A DNA stretch of 64,000 nucleotides from an uncultured Sphingomonas sp. (GCA_913775315.1 CAJYIX010000019.1:1-64000); one strand, 5' to 3'; counted from the stretch's first letter, positions 49,628 to 59,375 are shown. Numbers and translations: made by a program. Notes: generated by a model from the sequence alone, not told the origin.

Positions 49628-50143
49628 ATGCACATCCGCGAGGAACAACGCGAACGCCACACGCTGGCGGTTCTGGTCGACAACGAACCCGGCATCCTGG
49701 CCCGCATCGCCGGGCTGTTCTCGGGCCGCGGCTACAATATCGAGAGCCTGACCGTCACCGACGTGTCGGAGGACGAAAGCGTCAGCCGCATCACGATCGT
49801 CACCTCCGCCAGCCCCGCGACGCTGGAACAGGTAATCGCCCAGCTCGACCGCCTCGTGCCCGTGCACAAGGTCGTGGACCTCACCGCCGCCGGCCCGCAT
49901 GTCGAGCGCGAGCTGGCGCTGGTGAAGGTCAAGGGCACCGGCGACCACCGGATCGAGGCGCTGCGCCTCGCCGACGTCTATCGCGCCCGCGTCGTCGATG
50001 CGACGACGACCAGCTTCGTCTTCGAAGTGACCGGCGGCACCGACAAGATCGACAAGTTCGTCGAGCTGATGCGCGAAGTCGGCCTGATCGAGGTTGCGCG
50101 CACCGGCATCGTCGCCATCGCCCGCGGGACCGAAGCGGCCTGA
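49628..50143 (+). CDS. ilvN: Acetolactate synthase small (regulatory) subunit
   Basis: This ACT-domain subunit stimulates the large subunit and confers feedback inhibition by valine. The 171 residues comprise an N-terminal ACT domain (HTLAVLVDNEPGILARIAGLFSGRGYNIESL) and a C-terminal domain (ELALVKVKG, then FVFEVTGGTDKIDKFVELM). Length and motifs match the IlvH/IlvN group. It lies between ilvB and ilvC. A paired inverted repeat follows at 50152. Confidence 0.96.
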   Translation: MHIREEQRERHTLAVLVDNEPGILARIAGLFSGRGYNIESLTVTDVSEDESVSRITIVTSASPATLEQVIAQLDRLVPVHKVVDLTAAGPHVERELALVKVKGTGDHRIEALRLADVYRARVVDATTTSFVFEVTGGTDKIDKFVELMREVGLIEVARTGIVAIARGTEAA

Positions 50144-50151
50144 ACCAAACC

Positions 50152-50232
50152 CGTCACCCCAGCAAAGGCTGGGGTCGCTTTCCACATTCGCCGCGCTTGC
50201 GGCCCACGATCCCGGCTTTCGCTGGGATGACG
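50152..50232. repeat. Inverted REPIN-like pair between ilvN and ilvC
   Basis: Arms 50152-50177 and 50207-50232 are 26-nt inverted copies with about four mismatches. Each arm is itself partly palindromic (CCCCAGC/GCTGGGG in the left). The right arm ends 24 bp before the ilvC ATG. It may tune relative ilvBN and ilvC expression. Confidence 0.7.
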
Positions 50233-50240
50233 ATTGCTGA

Positions 50241-51275
<1,035 letters not shown>

Positions 51276-51288
51276 ACCATCTGCGGAC

Positions 51289-51321
51289 GGGATCGGTGCG
51301 TTTCGGAAACGCACCGTTCCC
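51289..51321 (+). terminator. Strong stem-loop after ilvC
   Basis: CGGTGCGTTT and AAACGCACCG form a 10-bp stem with a 3-nt loop, extended by GGGA/TCCC past one mismatch. It starts 14 bp after the ilvC stop. There is no T-run after it, so it may stop transcription only in part or protect the mRNA 3' end. Confidence 0.55.
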
Positions 51322-51388
51322 GCCCGCCGCATTTGACTTCCCCCGCCGCCGCGACAACCTTCCGGCAGTCCACAAAAGGGGAAGTTCA

Positions 51389-52015
51389 ATGCGCAAGACG
51401 ATCGCCATTCTCGCCATCGCGCTCGCCGCGCCGCTCGCCGCACAGTCGGCCGCGCCGCAGCTGCCGGGTGTGAAAGACGCTGCCCGCGTGACCGCCGGCA
51501 CGTACAAGACCGATCCCAACCACTCGCTCATCAAGTGGGAAGTCAACCACTTCGGGTTCAACGACTATTTCGGCCTGTTCGGCGACGTCGCCGGTACGCT
51601 GGTGCTCGACCCGAAGAACCCCGCCGCGGCGAAGCTCGACGTGACGATCCCGGTTTCGAAGGTCGTGACCGCCAGCCCCGGCCTCACCGCCCATCTGCTG
51701 CGCGAGGGCAAGGACGGCGGCAAGCCCGACTTCTTCGGCCCCAGCCCCGCCGACGCGCGCTACGTCTCGCAGCACATCGTCGTGAAGGGCACGAACGCCA
51801 CGATCCATGGCAACCTGACCCTCAACGGCGTGACCAAGCCCGTGACGGTGGAGGCGCAGTTCACCGGCGCCGGCGCCAACCCGATGAGCAAGAAGCAGAC
51901 TGTCGGCTTCCACGGGATGGCCAAGATCAAGCGCAGCGATTTTGGCGTGATGGCCGCGCTGCCCGTCGTCTCGGACGAGGTCAGCCTCGACATCACCGTC
52001 GCCTTCGAAAAGTAG
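51389..52015 (+). CDS. YceI family periplasmic protein
   Basis: This 208-residue protein has a signal peptide (MRKTIAILAIALAAPLAAQ) and a YceI lipocalin-like domain that binds isoprenoid or amphiphilic molecules. YKTDPNHSLIKWEVNHFGFNDYFGLF is the typical first strand region, and HGNLTLNGVTKPVTVEAQF and VGFHGMAKIKRSDFGV follow. AAAAGGGGAAG precedes ATG 51389, which fixes the start. Its physiological ligand is unknown. It follows the ilvC hairpin by 68 bp and probably has its own promoter. Confidence 0.93.
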   Translation: MRKTIAILAIALAAPLAAQSAAPQLPGVKDAARVTAGTYKTDPNHSLIKWEVNHFGFNDYFGLFGDVAGTLVLDPKNPAAAKLDVTIPVSKVVTASPGLTAHLLREGKDGGKPDFFGPSPADARYVSQHIVVKGTNATIHGNLTLNGVTKPVTVEAQFTGAGANPMSKKQTVGFHGMAKIKRSDFGVMAALPVVSDEVSLDITVAFEK

Positions 52016-52040
52016 TAATCCCGGCGCGCGCCGCGCCGGC

Positions 52041-52442
52041 TCAGGCCGCGCGGCGCGCCTCGACGAACCCGGCAAAGGTCGCGCGTACCGCGGCCGATGC
52101 CCCCGACGCCAGCGCATCGACCCGCGCGAGCAGTGCATCGGCGTCATGACCGGGTTCGGCATGCGCCATTTCCCAAGCGCCGAACTCTCGCTCGGCGATC
52201 TCGCGCCGCGACAGCACCACGACCGCGCGGTGACGCGAGTCGCCCTTGATCCGCTCGAACGTCGCCATCACGTCGCGCCCGTCACCCTCCAGCACCTGCA
52301 GGAAGCGGCGGCTGTCGGCGTAGAGCATGCCCGTCAAGCCGGCGATGCGGTTGTTCCGACGCGACGCCGACAGGATATCCCGCACGTCGACGGGCTGCCC
52401 ACTGGCGACGCTGCTGACATAGACCAATTGAAACATCGCCAT
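52041..52442 (-). CDS. Short BLUF-domain blue-light sensor
   Basis: This 133-residue protein is essentially a stand-alone BLUF domain that binds FAD. Key residues are visible: Tyr8 in LVYVSS, Asn31 in RRNNRIAGLTGML, Gln49 in FLQVLEG, and a Trp/Met pair in GAWEM (Trp90, Met92). These form the hydrogen-bond switch of BLUF photoreceptors. There is no output domain, only a helical tail of about 35 residues, so it must signal through a partner protein. The c-di-GMP proteins at 9-10 kb are not adjacent and are not implied. It converges on the YceI gene. Confidence 0.92.
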   Translation of the reverse strand: MAMFQLVYVSSVASGQPVDVRDILSASRRNNRIAGLTGMLYADSRRFLQVLEGDGRDVMATFERIKGDSRHRAVVVLSRREIAEREFGAWEMAHAEPGHDADALLARVDALASGASAAVRATFAGFVEARRAA

Positions 52443-52601
52443 CTTCTTTCGCTCACGCCCCCCGACGCGAAGTTCGGCCTAATCGCAAAACCTTACCGAA
52501 TAATGCGCGGCCGCAATTGTCTGCGTACTGGACGCCGCAGATGCGCCATGGCATGGCACCGCCATGTTCGCGCGCCGCGTCCTTACCCTGCGACTTATCC
52601 G

Positions 52602-52639
52602 CCCTTAGGGGCGTCGGCGTTCTCGCGCGCCCCTAAGGG
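52602..52639. repeat. Perfect 12-bp inverted repeat upstream of leuA
   Basis: CCCTTAGGGGCG (52602-52613) and CGCCCCTAAGGG (52628-52639) pair perfectly with a 14-nt loop. It ends 72 bp before the leuA ATG. Each arm contains the near-palindrome CCCTTAGGG. No T-run follows. It may be a leader hairpin or an operator. Confidence 0.6.
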
Positions 52640-52711
52640 TGACTTCGGCCTTATGTTCCCCTTGGTGGCGCACGGGTGTCGACCCGGCCACCGCGCGTGA
52701 GAGACGAACCG

Positions 52712-54379
52712 ATGCTGCGCGATCCTTCCTCGAAATACCGCCCCTTCCCGCCCGTCGCCCTGCCCGACCGCCAATGGCCGTCGAGGACGATCGAGCGTGC
52801 GCCGATCTGGCTGTCGACCGACATGCGCGACGGTAATCAGGCGCTGATCGACCCGATGGATGCCGAAAAGAAGCACCGCTTCTTCGACCTGCTGGTCGAG
52901 GTGGGGCTGAAGGAGATCGAGGTCGGTTTCCCCTCGGCCGGCGCGACCGAGTTCGACTTCATCTCGGGCCTCGTCCGATCGGGCCGCATTCCCGACGACG
53001 TGACGGTCCAGGTCCTCACGCAGTCGCGCCGCGACCTGATCGAGAAGAGCTTCGAGAGTCTCGAGGGCGCGCGCACCGCGATCGTCCACCTCTACAACGC
53101 GGTCAGTCCCGCGTGGCGCAAGATCGTCTTCGGCATGAGCCGGGACGAGGTGCGCGAGATCGCGATCACCGGTGCCAAGCTGCTGCGCGACGAGGCGGGC
53201 AAGCGCCCCGACACGCACTGGCGGTTCGAATACAGCCCGGAAACCTTCTCGACCGCCGAACTCGACTTCAGCCTCGAGGTCTGCGCCGCGGTGATGGACG
53301 TGCTGCGCCCTTCCGCCGAAGACCCGATCATCTTCAACCTGCCTGCGACGGTCGAGGCGGCGACGCCCAACATCTATGCCGACCAGATCGAGTATTTCTG
53401 TCGTAACGTGCCCGACCGCGACGCGGTGATCGTGTCCTTGCACACGCACAACGACCGCGGCACCGGCGTCGCGGCGTCGGAACTCGGCCTGCTGGCGGGC
53501 GCCGACCGGATCGAGGGCTGCCTGTTCGGCAATGGCGAGCGGACGGGCAATGTCGATCTCGTCACGCTCGGCCTCAATCTCTATACGCAGGGGGTCGATC
53601 CGGGCCTCGACTTCTCGGACATCGACCGGGTCATCAAGACGGTCGAATATTGCAACGCGCTCCCGGTGCACCCGCGCCATCCTTACGCCGGCGAGTTGGT
53701 GTTCACCGCCTTTTCGGGCAGCCATCAGGACGCGATCAAGAAGGGCTTTGCGGCCCAGGCCGCGCGCAACGACGATCTGTGGGAAGTCCCCTACCTGCCC
53801 ATCGACCCCGCCGATCTCGGCCGCAGCTACGAGGCGGTGATCCGCGTCAACTCGCAGTCGGGCAAGGGCGGCGTCGCCTGGGTGATCGAGCAGGACAAGG
53901 GCCTGAAGCTTCCCAAACGGCTCCAGGCCGATTTTAGCCGTCACGTTCAGGCGCTGGCCGACGCCACCAGCAGCGAACTCGACGCCGCCGATATCTGGGG
54001 CGCGTTCGAGGGGGCCTATCGCCTGACCGGCGAGCAGCACTTCACGCTTCAGGCCTATGAGGAAACCCGCGGCGCCAATGGCGATCGCATCTTCGCCGGG
54101 CATGTCGATGCCGGGGGGGAGGCGCGGTCGATCAGCGGGCGCGGCAACGGCCTGATTTCCAGCGTGCTCGACGCACTGGGCGGCGGCCTGGGCATCACGC
54201 TTGAGGTCGTGGATTACAGCGAACACGCGATCGGCACCGGCTCCGACGCGCGCGCTGCCGCCTATGTCGAGTGCCGGGACGGCGAGGGGCTGACGCACTG
54301 GGGCGTCGGCATCGACGAGGATGTGGCGACCGCCAGCGTCCGCGCGGTGCTGTCCGCGGCGAACGCGGCAAGAAGCTAG
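52712..54379 (+). CDS. leuA: 2-isopropylmalate synthase
   Basis: LeuA condenses acetyl-CoA with 2-ketoisovalerate in the first step of leucine synthesis. The 555-residue protein is of the longer class (N-terminal [17 protein letters not shown]). The HMGL-like barrel shows [16 protein letters not shown] (metal and substrate) and [18 protein letters not shown] (HxH). The C-terminal regulatory domain includes [17 protein letters not shown] at 52712 ([12 protein letters not shown]) is preferred, with GAGAG upstream; a GTG at 52676 is in frame. An inverted repeat lies in the leader. Confidence 0.95.
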   Translation: MLRDPSSKYRPFPPVALPDRQWPSRTIERAPIWLSTDMRDGNQALIDPMDAEKKHRFFDLLVEVGLKEIEVGFPSAGATEFDFISGLVRSGRIPDDVTVQVLTQSRRDLIEKSFESLEGARTAIVHLYNAVSPAWRKIVFGMSRDEVREIAITGAKLLRDEAGKRPDTHWRFEYSPETFSTAELDFSLEVCAAVMDVLRPSAEDPIIFNLPATVEAATPNIYADQIEYFCRNVPDRDAVIVSLHTHNDRGTGVAASELGLLAGADRIEGCLFGNGERTGNVDLVTLGLNLYTQGVDPGLDFSDIDRVIKTVEYCNALPVHPRHPYAGELVFTAFSGSHQDAIKKGFAAQAARNDDLWEVPYLPIDPADLGRSYEAVIRVNSQSGKGGVAWVIEQDKGLKLPKRLQADFSRHVQALADATSSELDAADIWGAFEGAYRLTGEQHFTLQAYEETRGANGDRIFAGHVDAGGEARSISGRGNGLISSVLDALGGGLGITLEVVDYSEHAIGTGSDARAAAYVECRDGEGLTHWGVGIDEDVATASVRAVLSAANAARS

Positions 54380-54421
54380 CAAGCACAGCGTCCTCCCCCA
54401 TGGAGGGGGAGGATACCTCGA

Positions 54422-55045
54422 TCATCCCCTCGCGATCAGCGCCAGCACTTCCTTGCGGCTGCGTTCGTCTTCGCGGAACACGCCCATCATCCGGCTGGTC
54501 GTCATGGTGACGCCAGGCGTCCGCACCCCGCGCGAGGTCATGCAGCCGTGCGTCGCCTCGATCACCACCGCGACGCCGCGGGGCTTCAGGTGCTTCCAGA
54601 TGCAGTCCGCGACCTCCGCGGTCAGCCGCTCCTGAACCTGAAGCCGCCGGGCAAAACCGTGCAGGACGCGCGCCAGCTTGGAAATGCCGACGACATGATC
54701 CTTGGGCAGATAGGCGATGTGTGCGCGGCCGATGATCGGCGCCATGTGGTGCTCGCAATGCGACTGGAACGGAATGTCGCGAAGGAGGACGATGTCGTCG
54801 TAGCCGCCCACTTCCTCGAACACGCGCTCAAGGTGATGGCCCGGATCGTCCGCATAGCCCGCGCAATATTCGCGCCACGCCTTGGCGACACGGCGCGGCG
54901 TGTCGACCAGCCCCTCGCGCGTGGGATCGTCGCCGGCCCAGCGGATCAGCGTGCGAATCGCCTCGGCTACGTTGTCGGGCACTTCGACTTCCGGCAGGCC
55001 GGCAACCAGGTCGCCGTCTTCGGCGTCGTCATGTTCGTGGATCAT
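54422..55045 (-). CDS. folE: GTP cyclohydrolase I
   Basis: FolE converts GTP to 7,8-dihydroneopterin triphosphate for folate and biopterin synthesis. The 207-residue protein shows DDPTREGLVDTPRRVAKAW, the zinc and catalytic motif SHCEHHMAPIIGRAHIAYLP, VQERLTAEVA, and EATHGCMTSRGV with the third zinc ligand. ATG at 55045 (MIHEHDD) is chosen with AAAGGA upstream. It stands alone, convergent with leuA. It could supply the tetrahydropterin used by PhhA, encoded elsewhere in this window. Confidence 0.96.
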   Translation of the reverse strand: MIHEHDDAEDGDLVAGLPEVEVPDNVAEAIRTLIRWAGDDPTREGLVDTPRRVAKAWREYCAGYADDPGHHLERVFEEVGGYDDIVLLRDIPFQSHCEHHMAPIIGRAHIAYLPKDHVVGISKLARVLHGFARRLQVQERLTAEVADCIWKHLKPRGVAVVIEATHGCMTSRGVRTPGVTMTTSRMMGVFREDERSRKEVLALIARG

Positions 55046-55166
55046 GGCAAGGTCCTTTAGGCGGCGGACGCCGCAAACGCTACGGAAAGCATGGTCACGG
55101 CGGCGCACAGGCCGGACCCGATCTTCGAAAACCGCCCGAAAGCTGCGGAAACAACATGATGCGCCA

Positions 55167-55195
55167 TTGACCTGCGCGAAATCGGCGCATTACGC
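55167..55195 (+). promoter_or_regulatory. Possible promoter of the second TonB receptor
   Basis: TTGACC (55167-55172) and TTACGC (55190-55195) are spaced by 17 bp and lie 68 bp upstream of the receptor start. The -35 match is good but the -10 is weak. The gap between folE and the receptor also contains the folE promoter, which I could not place. Confidence 0.3.
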
Positions 55196-55263
55196 TTACC
55201 CAACAATATGGACGAAGAACCGATCGGCCAAAGCCGGGGGTCGCCATTCAAGAGGGGATGATG

Positions 55264-57936
55264 ATGAAGGCTCGTTTGCTCGCCGCCACTGCGCTCGCGC
55301 TGCTGCCCGCCCTGCCCGCGATGGCGCAGACCACTCAGTCGAGCGACCGCGCCGCCAGCGACGCCACCGGCGCCGCATCGGTCGACCAGACGCAGGCCGA
55401 CGACTACCAGTCCGCCAACGACATCGTCATCACCGCAACGCGCCGGAACGAGACGGTGCAGGACGTGCCGATCGCCGTGACCGCGGTGGGCAGCGAATTG
55501 CTCGACAATGCCGGCGTCACCGACATTCGCGGGCTGGAACAGCTTGCGCCGTCGCTCCAGACCTCGACCGGCCAGTCGTCGGCGACCGGCAGCACCATCT
55601 ACATCCGCGGTATCACCACCGGCGGCGACAATCCGGGGTTCGAGCCGGCGGTCGGCGTGTTCATCGACGGTGTGTTCCGCGCACGCGCCGGCATCGCCGT
55701 CGCCGAACTGCCCGAGCTCGAGCGGGTCGAGATCCTGCGCGGGCCGCAGGGGACACTGTTCGGCCGCAACACCTCGGCCGGCGCGCTCAGCATCTTCACC
55801 GCCCAGCCGCAGTTCGACCTGAAGGGATATGTCGAGGGCAGCTACGGCAACTACAACGCCTATGAGGTCAAAGGCGGGCTGACCGGCCCGGTCTCCGACA
55901 AGCTCGCGCTGCGCCTCGACGGCGGCTATCGCAAGCGTGACGGCTATATCAAGGACGCCAACAGCGACCGCTCGATCAACGACATCAACCGCTGGTATGC
56001 CCGCGGTCAGGCGCTGTTCGACGGCGGCGCGACCACGTTCCGCCTGATCGGCGACTATTACGAAACCGACGAGAATTGCTGCGGCGCAGTCAGCGTCGTC
56101 CGCGGGTCCACTGCCCCCGCGATCCAGGCGATTGCCGCCGCGCGCGGCCGCGTCGGCCTCTATACCGGCGCGCCCTCCGACCGCATTCAGGCGATCAGCC
56201 CCAACCGCGACTATTCGGAGCGGGTGCGCGACTGGGGCGTCTCGGGCGAGCTCAATACCGAGATCGGCGACGCCAAGTTCACCTCGATCACCGCGTACCG
56301 CCAGTGGCGCGCGCTTCGCAATCAGGACATCGACTTCTCGGGCATCGACCGCGCGTACCGCGACGGGTACCGGACGCAGCTCAAGGACTTCACGCAGGAA
56401 GTCCGGCTTCAGGGGTCGGCGTTCGGCGGCAAGCTGGACTGGTTGATCGGCGGCTTCTATCTCAACGAATCGAACAAGCTGCGCGACACGGTGCGCGTCG
56501 GCGACGACGCCAATCTCTATGTCGACACGCTGCTCGGCGGTGCACTCGCCGCCCCGCCCGCGCAGGGCGGGATCGGCCGGCGCGCGCAATTCTTCGGCAC
56601 CTCGCCCGTACCGACGTTCCAGCAGCTCGCCGTCGCGCTACAGGGTGGCCCCGCCCTCCCGCAGGGTACCGTGCCGCTGTTCAGCCAGCTGCTCCTCTTT
56701 CAGAGCCCGCAGCTCCTTCAGGCGGCGCTCGCGAACCCCGCACTGCTCGCCTATTTCAACACGCCGCTGACCGGCAACGCCTCGGGCCAGGGCAACAACG
56801 ATGACAATTTCGAGGTGAAGACCAACGCCTTCGCGATCTTCACCCACAACATCATCAACGTCACCGACAAGCTGTCGCTGACGCTCGGCGCGCGCTACAA
56901 CTACGAGAAGAAGGACCTGACCGCCTCGATCAACAATAACATCGCGGCGTGCGGGCTCTATTCCTCGAACGATCCACGAGCGGTGACGCTGCGCAACGCG
57001 ATCCGCGCCGCCAGCCCGACGCTGTTCACCAACCTGTTCCTCCTGAGCTGCAATCCGGCGGTGAACCCAGAGTTCAACGGCAACTACACCGACGACCGTT
57101 CGGAAAGCCGCGTCACCGGCACCGCCAAGATCGCCTACAAATTCAGCCGCGACGTGCTGGGCTATGCCAGCTACGACCGCGGGTACAAGTCGGGCGGCTA
57201 CAACCTCGACCAGGCGACGTTCGATTCGGTCACGCTCGGCGGCAACGGCGCGCAGGGCTCCGACCTGGGCTTCGGCGGCGAGACGGTCGATGCGTTCGAA
57301 ATCGGCCTGAAGACGCAGCTGACGCGCAAGTTCACGTTCAACATCGCCGGCTTCTATCAGAAGTTCTACGACCTTCAGTCGCTGGTGTTCGCGGGCAACA
57401 ACTTCGTCGTCCAGAACGTGCCCAAGACGATCAGCAAGGGCGTCGAGATGGAATCGATCATCCAGCCCGTCCGCGAACTCGTGATGCGGCTCGGCTACAG
57501 CTATATCGACGCGTCCTATTCGAGCAGCAACGACTTCACCGGCACCCCGCTTCAGGGTCAGGAAGGGCTTCAGGTCCAGAACCAGCCCAAGCATACCGTC
57601 AGCATCGCGACGACGTGGACGCCGAAGCTCACCGATCGCCTCAACGCGCTGTTCCATGTCGACATGCGCTACAACAGCGAGGTCAGCATCCCGTCCGGCC
57701 CGCCCAACCCCGTGACCGGCCGCACCGCGCTCTATAATCAGGGCTATCCGCTGATTTCGGCACGCGTCGGCGTCCAGACGGAGGACCGGTCGAAGAGCCT
57801 CGAAGTCTTCGTCGAGAACCTGACCAACCAGTTCTACTACATCACCGGCTTTGCGGTGCCCGAGCAGACGGGCACCTATGCCGGCTATCCGGGTATGCCG
57901 CGCTTCTATGGCGTGCGGGCGCGCGTCGGCTTTTGA
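55264..57936 (+). CDS. TonB-dependent outer-membrane receptor
   Basis: This 890-residue receptor has a signal peptide (MKARLLAATALALLPALPAMAQ), a TonB box (DIVITATRRNETVQDVPIAV), a plug domain (RVEILRGPQGTLFGRNTSAGALSI), and a barrel ending in Phe (GVRARVGF). The three consecutive ATGs at 55258 are all in frame; the third (55264) is best spaced from GAGGGG. The plug matches the FecA/TIGR01783-like general type rather than the 944-residue receptor at 18.6 kb. Without co-transcribed genes the ligand, whether siderophore, vitamin or polyphenol, cannot be named. The next gene is 157 bp away. Confidence 0.92.
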   Translation: MKARLLAATALALLPALPAMAQTTQSSDRAASDATGAASVDQTQADDYQSANDIVITATRRNETVQDVPIAVTAVGSELLDNAGVTDIRGLEQLAPSLQTSTGQSSATGSTIYIRGITTGGDNPGFEPAVGVFIDGVFRARAGIAVAELPELERVEILRGPQGTLFGRNTSAGALSIFTAQPQFDLKGYVEGSYGNYNAYEVKGGLTGPVSDKLALRLDGGYRKRDGYIKDANSDRSINDINRWYARGQALFDGGATTFRLIGDYYETDENCCGAVSVVRGSTAPAIQAIAAARGRVGLYTGAPSDRIQAISPNRDYSERVRDWGVSGELNTEIGDAKFTSITAYRQWRALRNQDIDFSGIDRAYRDGYRTQLKDFTQEVRLQGSAFGGKLDWLIGGFYLNESNKLRDTVRVGDDANLYVDTLLGGALAAPPAQGGIGRRAQFFGTSPVPTFQQLAVALQGGPALPQGTVPLFSQLLLFQSPQLLQAALANPALLAYFNTPLTGNASGQGNNDDNFEVKTNAFAIFTHNIINVTDKLSLTLGARYNYEKKDLTASINNNIAACGLYSSNDPRAVTLRNAIRAASPTLFTNLFLLSCNPAVNPEFNGNYTDDRSESRVTGTAKIAYKFSRDVLGYASYDRGYKSGGYNLDQATFDSVTLGGNGAQGSDLGFGGETVDAFEIGLKTQLTRKFTFNIAGFYQKFYDLQSLVFAGNNFVVQNVPKTISKGVEMESIIQPVRELVMRLGYSYIDASYSSSNDFTGTPLQGQEGLQVQNQPKHTVSIATTWTPKLTDRLNALFHVDMRYNSEVSIPSGPPNPVTGRTALYNQGYPLISARVGVQTEDRSKSLEVFVENLTNQFYYITGFAVPEQTGTYAGYPGMPRFYGVRARVGF

Positions 57937-57970
57937 GGCGAAGCTGTTGCGTCCGGGCAACAACGTCGCG

Positions 57971-57996
57971 GCGACGGCGGCTTTGACCGCCCTCGC
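57971..57996 (+). terminator. Stem-loop after the second TonB receptor
   Basis: GCGACGGCGG and CCGCCCTCGC pair over 10 bp with one mismatch and a 6-nt loop. It lies 35 bp after the receptor stop. It lacks a T-run, so it is a possible weak terminator only. Confidence 0.4.
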
Positions 57997-58093
57997 TGCG
58001 TCGAAAACCGCTTGATCTTGGGTGAATAGCCCGGAACAGTCACAGGCGTGACGACCGCAGTGTCGCGGGACGTAGCGTGAATAAGGGGGGCGT

Positions 58094-58372
58094 ATGGCCA
58101 AGGAAACGACTGCATCGAAGGGCGGAGCGCGTGGCGGGATCGCGGCGCCGGTGACGCCTTCGCCCGAACTCGCCGAGATCGTCGGCAAGGGCCCGCTGCC
58201 GCGCAGCGAGGTCGTCAGCAAGGTTTGGGAATATATCAAGAAGCACGACCTTCAGAACCCGAAGGACAAGCGCGAAATCCTCGCCGACGACAAGCTCGAG
58301 AAGATCTTCGGCAAGAAGTCGGCCAGCATGTTCGAGATGAACAAGCACCTGAGCGCGCACCTCAAGGCCTGA
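58094..58372 (+). CDS. SWIB/MDM2 domain-containing protein
   Basis: This 92-residue protein is almost wholly a SWIB/MDM2 domain: SPELAEIVGKGPLPRSEVVSKVWEYIKKHDLQNPKDKREILADDKLEKIFGKKSASMFEMNKHL is spread over about 23-88. The lysine-rich N-terminus (MAKETTASKGGARGG) could contact DNA. SWIB domains occur in eukaryotic chromatin remodellers, in chlamydiae and in some proteobacteria. Bacterial partners are poorly known, with nucleoid or DNA-topology roles suggested. It is monocistronic, with a strong terminator hairpin at 58393. Confidence 0.92.
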   Translation: MAKETTASKGGARGGIAAPVTPSPELAEIVGKGPLPRSEVVSKVWEYIKKHDLQNPKDKREILADDKLEKIFGKKSASMFEMNKHLSAHLKA

Positions 58373-58392
58373 TCGCCCCACGCGAGCTTCGA

Positions 58393-58424
58393 ACGGCCCG
58401 GCGGTCCCCTGACCGCCGGGCCGT
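58393..58424 (+). terminator. Strong terminator hairpin after the SWIB gene
   Basis: ACGGCCCGGCGGTC and GACCGCCGGGCCGT form a perfect 14-bp GC-rich stem with a 4-nt loop. It lies 21 bp after the SWIB stop. The following sequence is CTTGCG, so the U-run is weak. It separates the gene from the MpaB-type gene. Confidence 0.7.
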
Positions 58425-58460
58425 CTTGCGTCCGGGACCCGCCGCCCCGATGTCGGGTGT

Positions 58461-59321
58461 GTGCCGAGCCTGCCCCGCCCCCTCGCCGACGCCGCGCGCA
58501 CTGCCCTGATCGGCCGCGTCCGTGCGACGTTCAACGACCAGTCGCGGGGCGAGACGCCGGTGATGCGCAGCGACGATGCGCTGTTCCCCGCCGACAGCGT
58601 GATCGCCCGCGTCCACGGCGACGTGACGACGATGATGGTCGGCGGCATCGCCGCGCTCCTGATGCAGATGCTGCACCCCGCGGTGTTGGCGGGGGTGTGG
58701 GACCATTCGAACTTCCGCACCGACATGCTCGGCCGCCTGCGCCGCACCGCGCGCTTCATCGCGAGCACCACCTATGCCGACGCGGCCTCCGCAGAAGCGG
58801 CGATCGATCGGGTACGCCGTATCCATGCGAAGGTTTCAGGCACGCTGCCCGACGGCACGCCGTATCGCGCCGACGATCCGGCCAGCCTCGCCTGGGTCCA
58901 TGCGTGCGAGGCGCTGTGCTTCCTCGATGCGTGGATCGCGCATGGCGAGCCGGACATGAGCATCGCCGATCAGGAGCGATATTTCGAGGAAGCGGCGCTC
59001 GTGCCCCGCGCGCTGGGCGCCGACCCGGTGCCGACGACCCGCGCGGGAATGCTGGCCCTCATCAGCGACATGCGCCCGGTGCTGCGCGTCGACCATCGCA
59101 CGCGCGATGTTGCCCGCCGCGTGATCGATGCGCCAGCGCGCACGCTCGCCGAACGCCCGGTCCAGCGACTGGCGGTCCAGGCTGGGATCGACCTGTTGCC
59201 CGACTGGGCGCGCGCGATGCACGGCCTTCGCCGGTCTGGAATCGCTCGCCCGGTCGTGGCGGGCGGCATCGATGCCGTCGCAGGGGCGCTGCGCTGGGCA
59301 TTTCGTACCCGATCCGCTTGA
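58461..59321 (+). CDS. MpaB-family (DUF2236) haem-type oxygenase
   Basis: This 286-residue protein matches the oxygenase MpaB / latex-clearing-protein superfamily (DUF2236). Characteristic parts are MLHPAVLAGVWDHSNF (histidine-containing motif), GRLRRTARFIASTTYAD, and VHACEALCFLDAW. Members bind haem and cleave C=C bonds in some species; the substrate here is unknown. The start is GTG 58461. It precedes the YdeP-type oxidoreductase by 54 bp on the same strand, and no functional link is known. Confidence 0.87.
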   Translation: MPSLPRPLADAARTALIGRVRATFNDQSRGETPVMRSDDALFPADSVIARVHGDVTTMMVGGIAALLMQMLHPAVLAGVWDHSNFRTDMLGRLRRTARFIASTTYADAASAEAAIDRVRRIHAKVSGTLPDGTPYRADDPASLAWVHACEALCFLDAWIAHGEPDMSIADQERYFEEAALVPRALGADPVPTTRAGMLALISDMRPVLRVDHRTRDVARRVIDAPARTLAERPVQRLAVQAGIDLLPDWARAMHGLRRSGIARPVVAGGIDAVAGALRWAFRTRSA

Positions 59322-59341
59322 ACCTTCGGCGAAACAGGCCG

Positions 59342-59356
59342 TTGTCCTACGGACAA
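59342..59356. promoter_or_regulatory. 15-bp palindrome upstream of the YdeP-type oxidoreductase
   Basis: TTGTCCTACGGACAA has perfect 6-bp arms around a 3-bp centre and ends 19 bp upstream of the ATG at 59376. It fits an operator bound by a dimeric regulator and would block translation initiation or transcription there. No regulator gene is adjacent. Confidence 0.45.
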
Positions 59357-59375
59357 GTGATTGAAGGAACGGCCG

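Noticed and set aside
51333..51355. TTGACT promoter ahead of the YceI gene
   Set aside because: The -10 at the correct spacing reads AACCTT, which is a poor match.
52443..52711. Possible T-box or leucine riboswitch before leuA
   Set aside because: T-boxes are not expected in alphaproteobacteria, and no T-box bulge or leader peptide was seen; only the 12-bp inverted repeat is supported.
55057..56589. A 510-codon minus-strand frame opposite the second TonB receptor
   Set aside because: It is antisense to a convincing receptor with signal peptide and plug domain.
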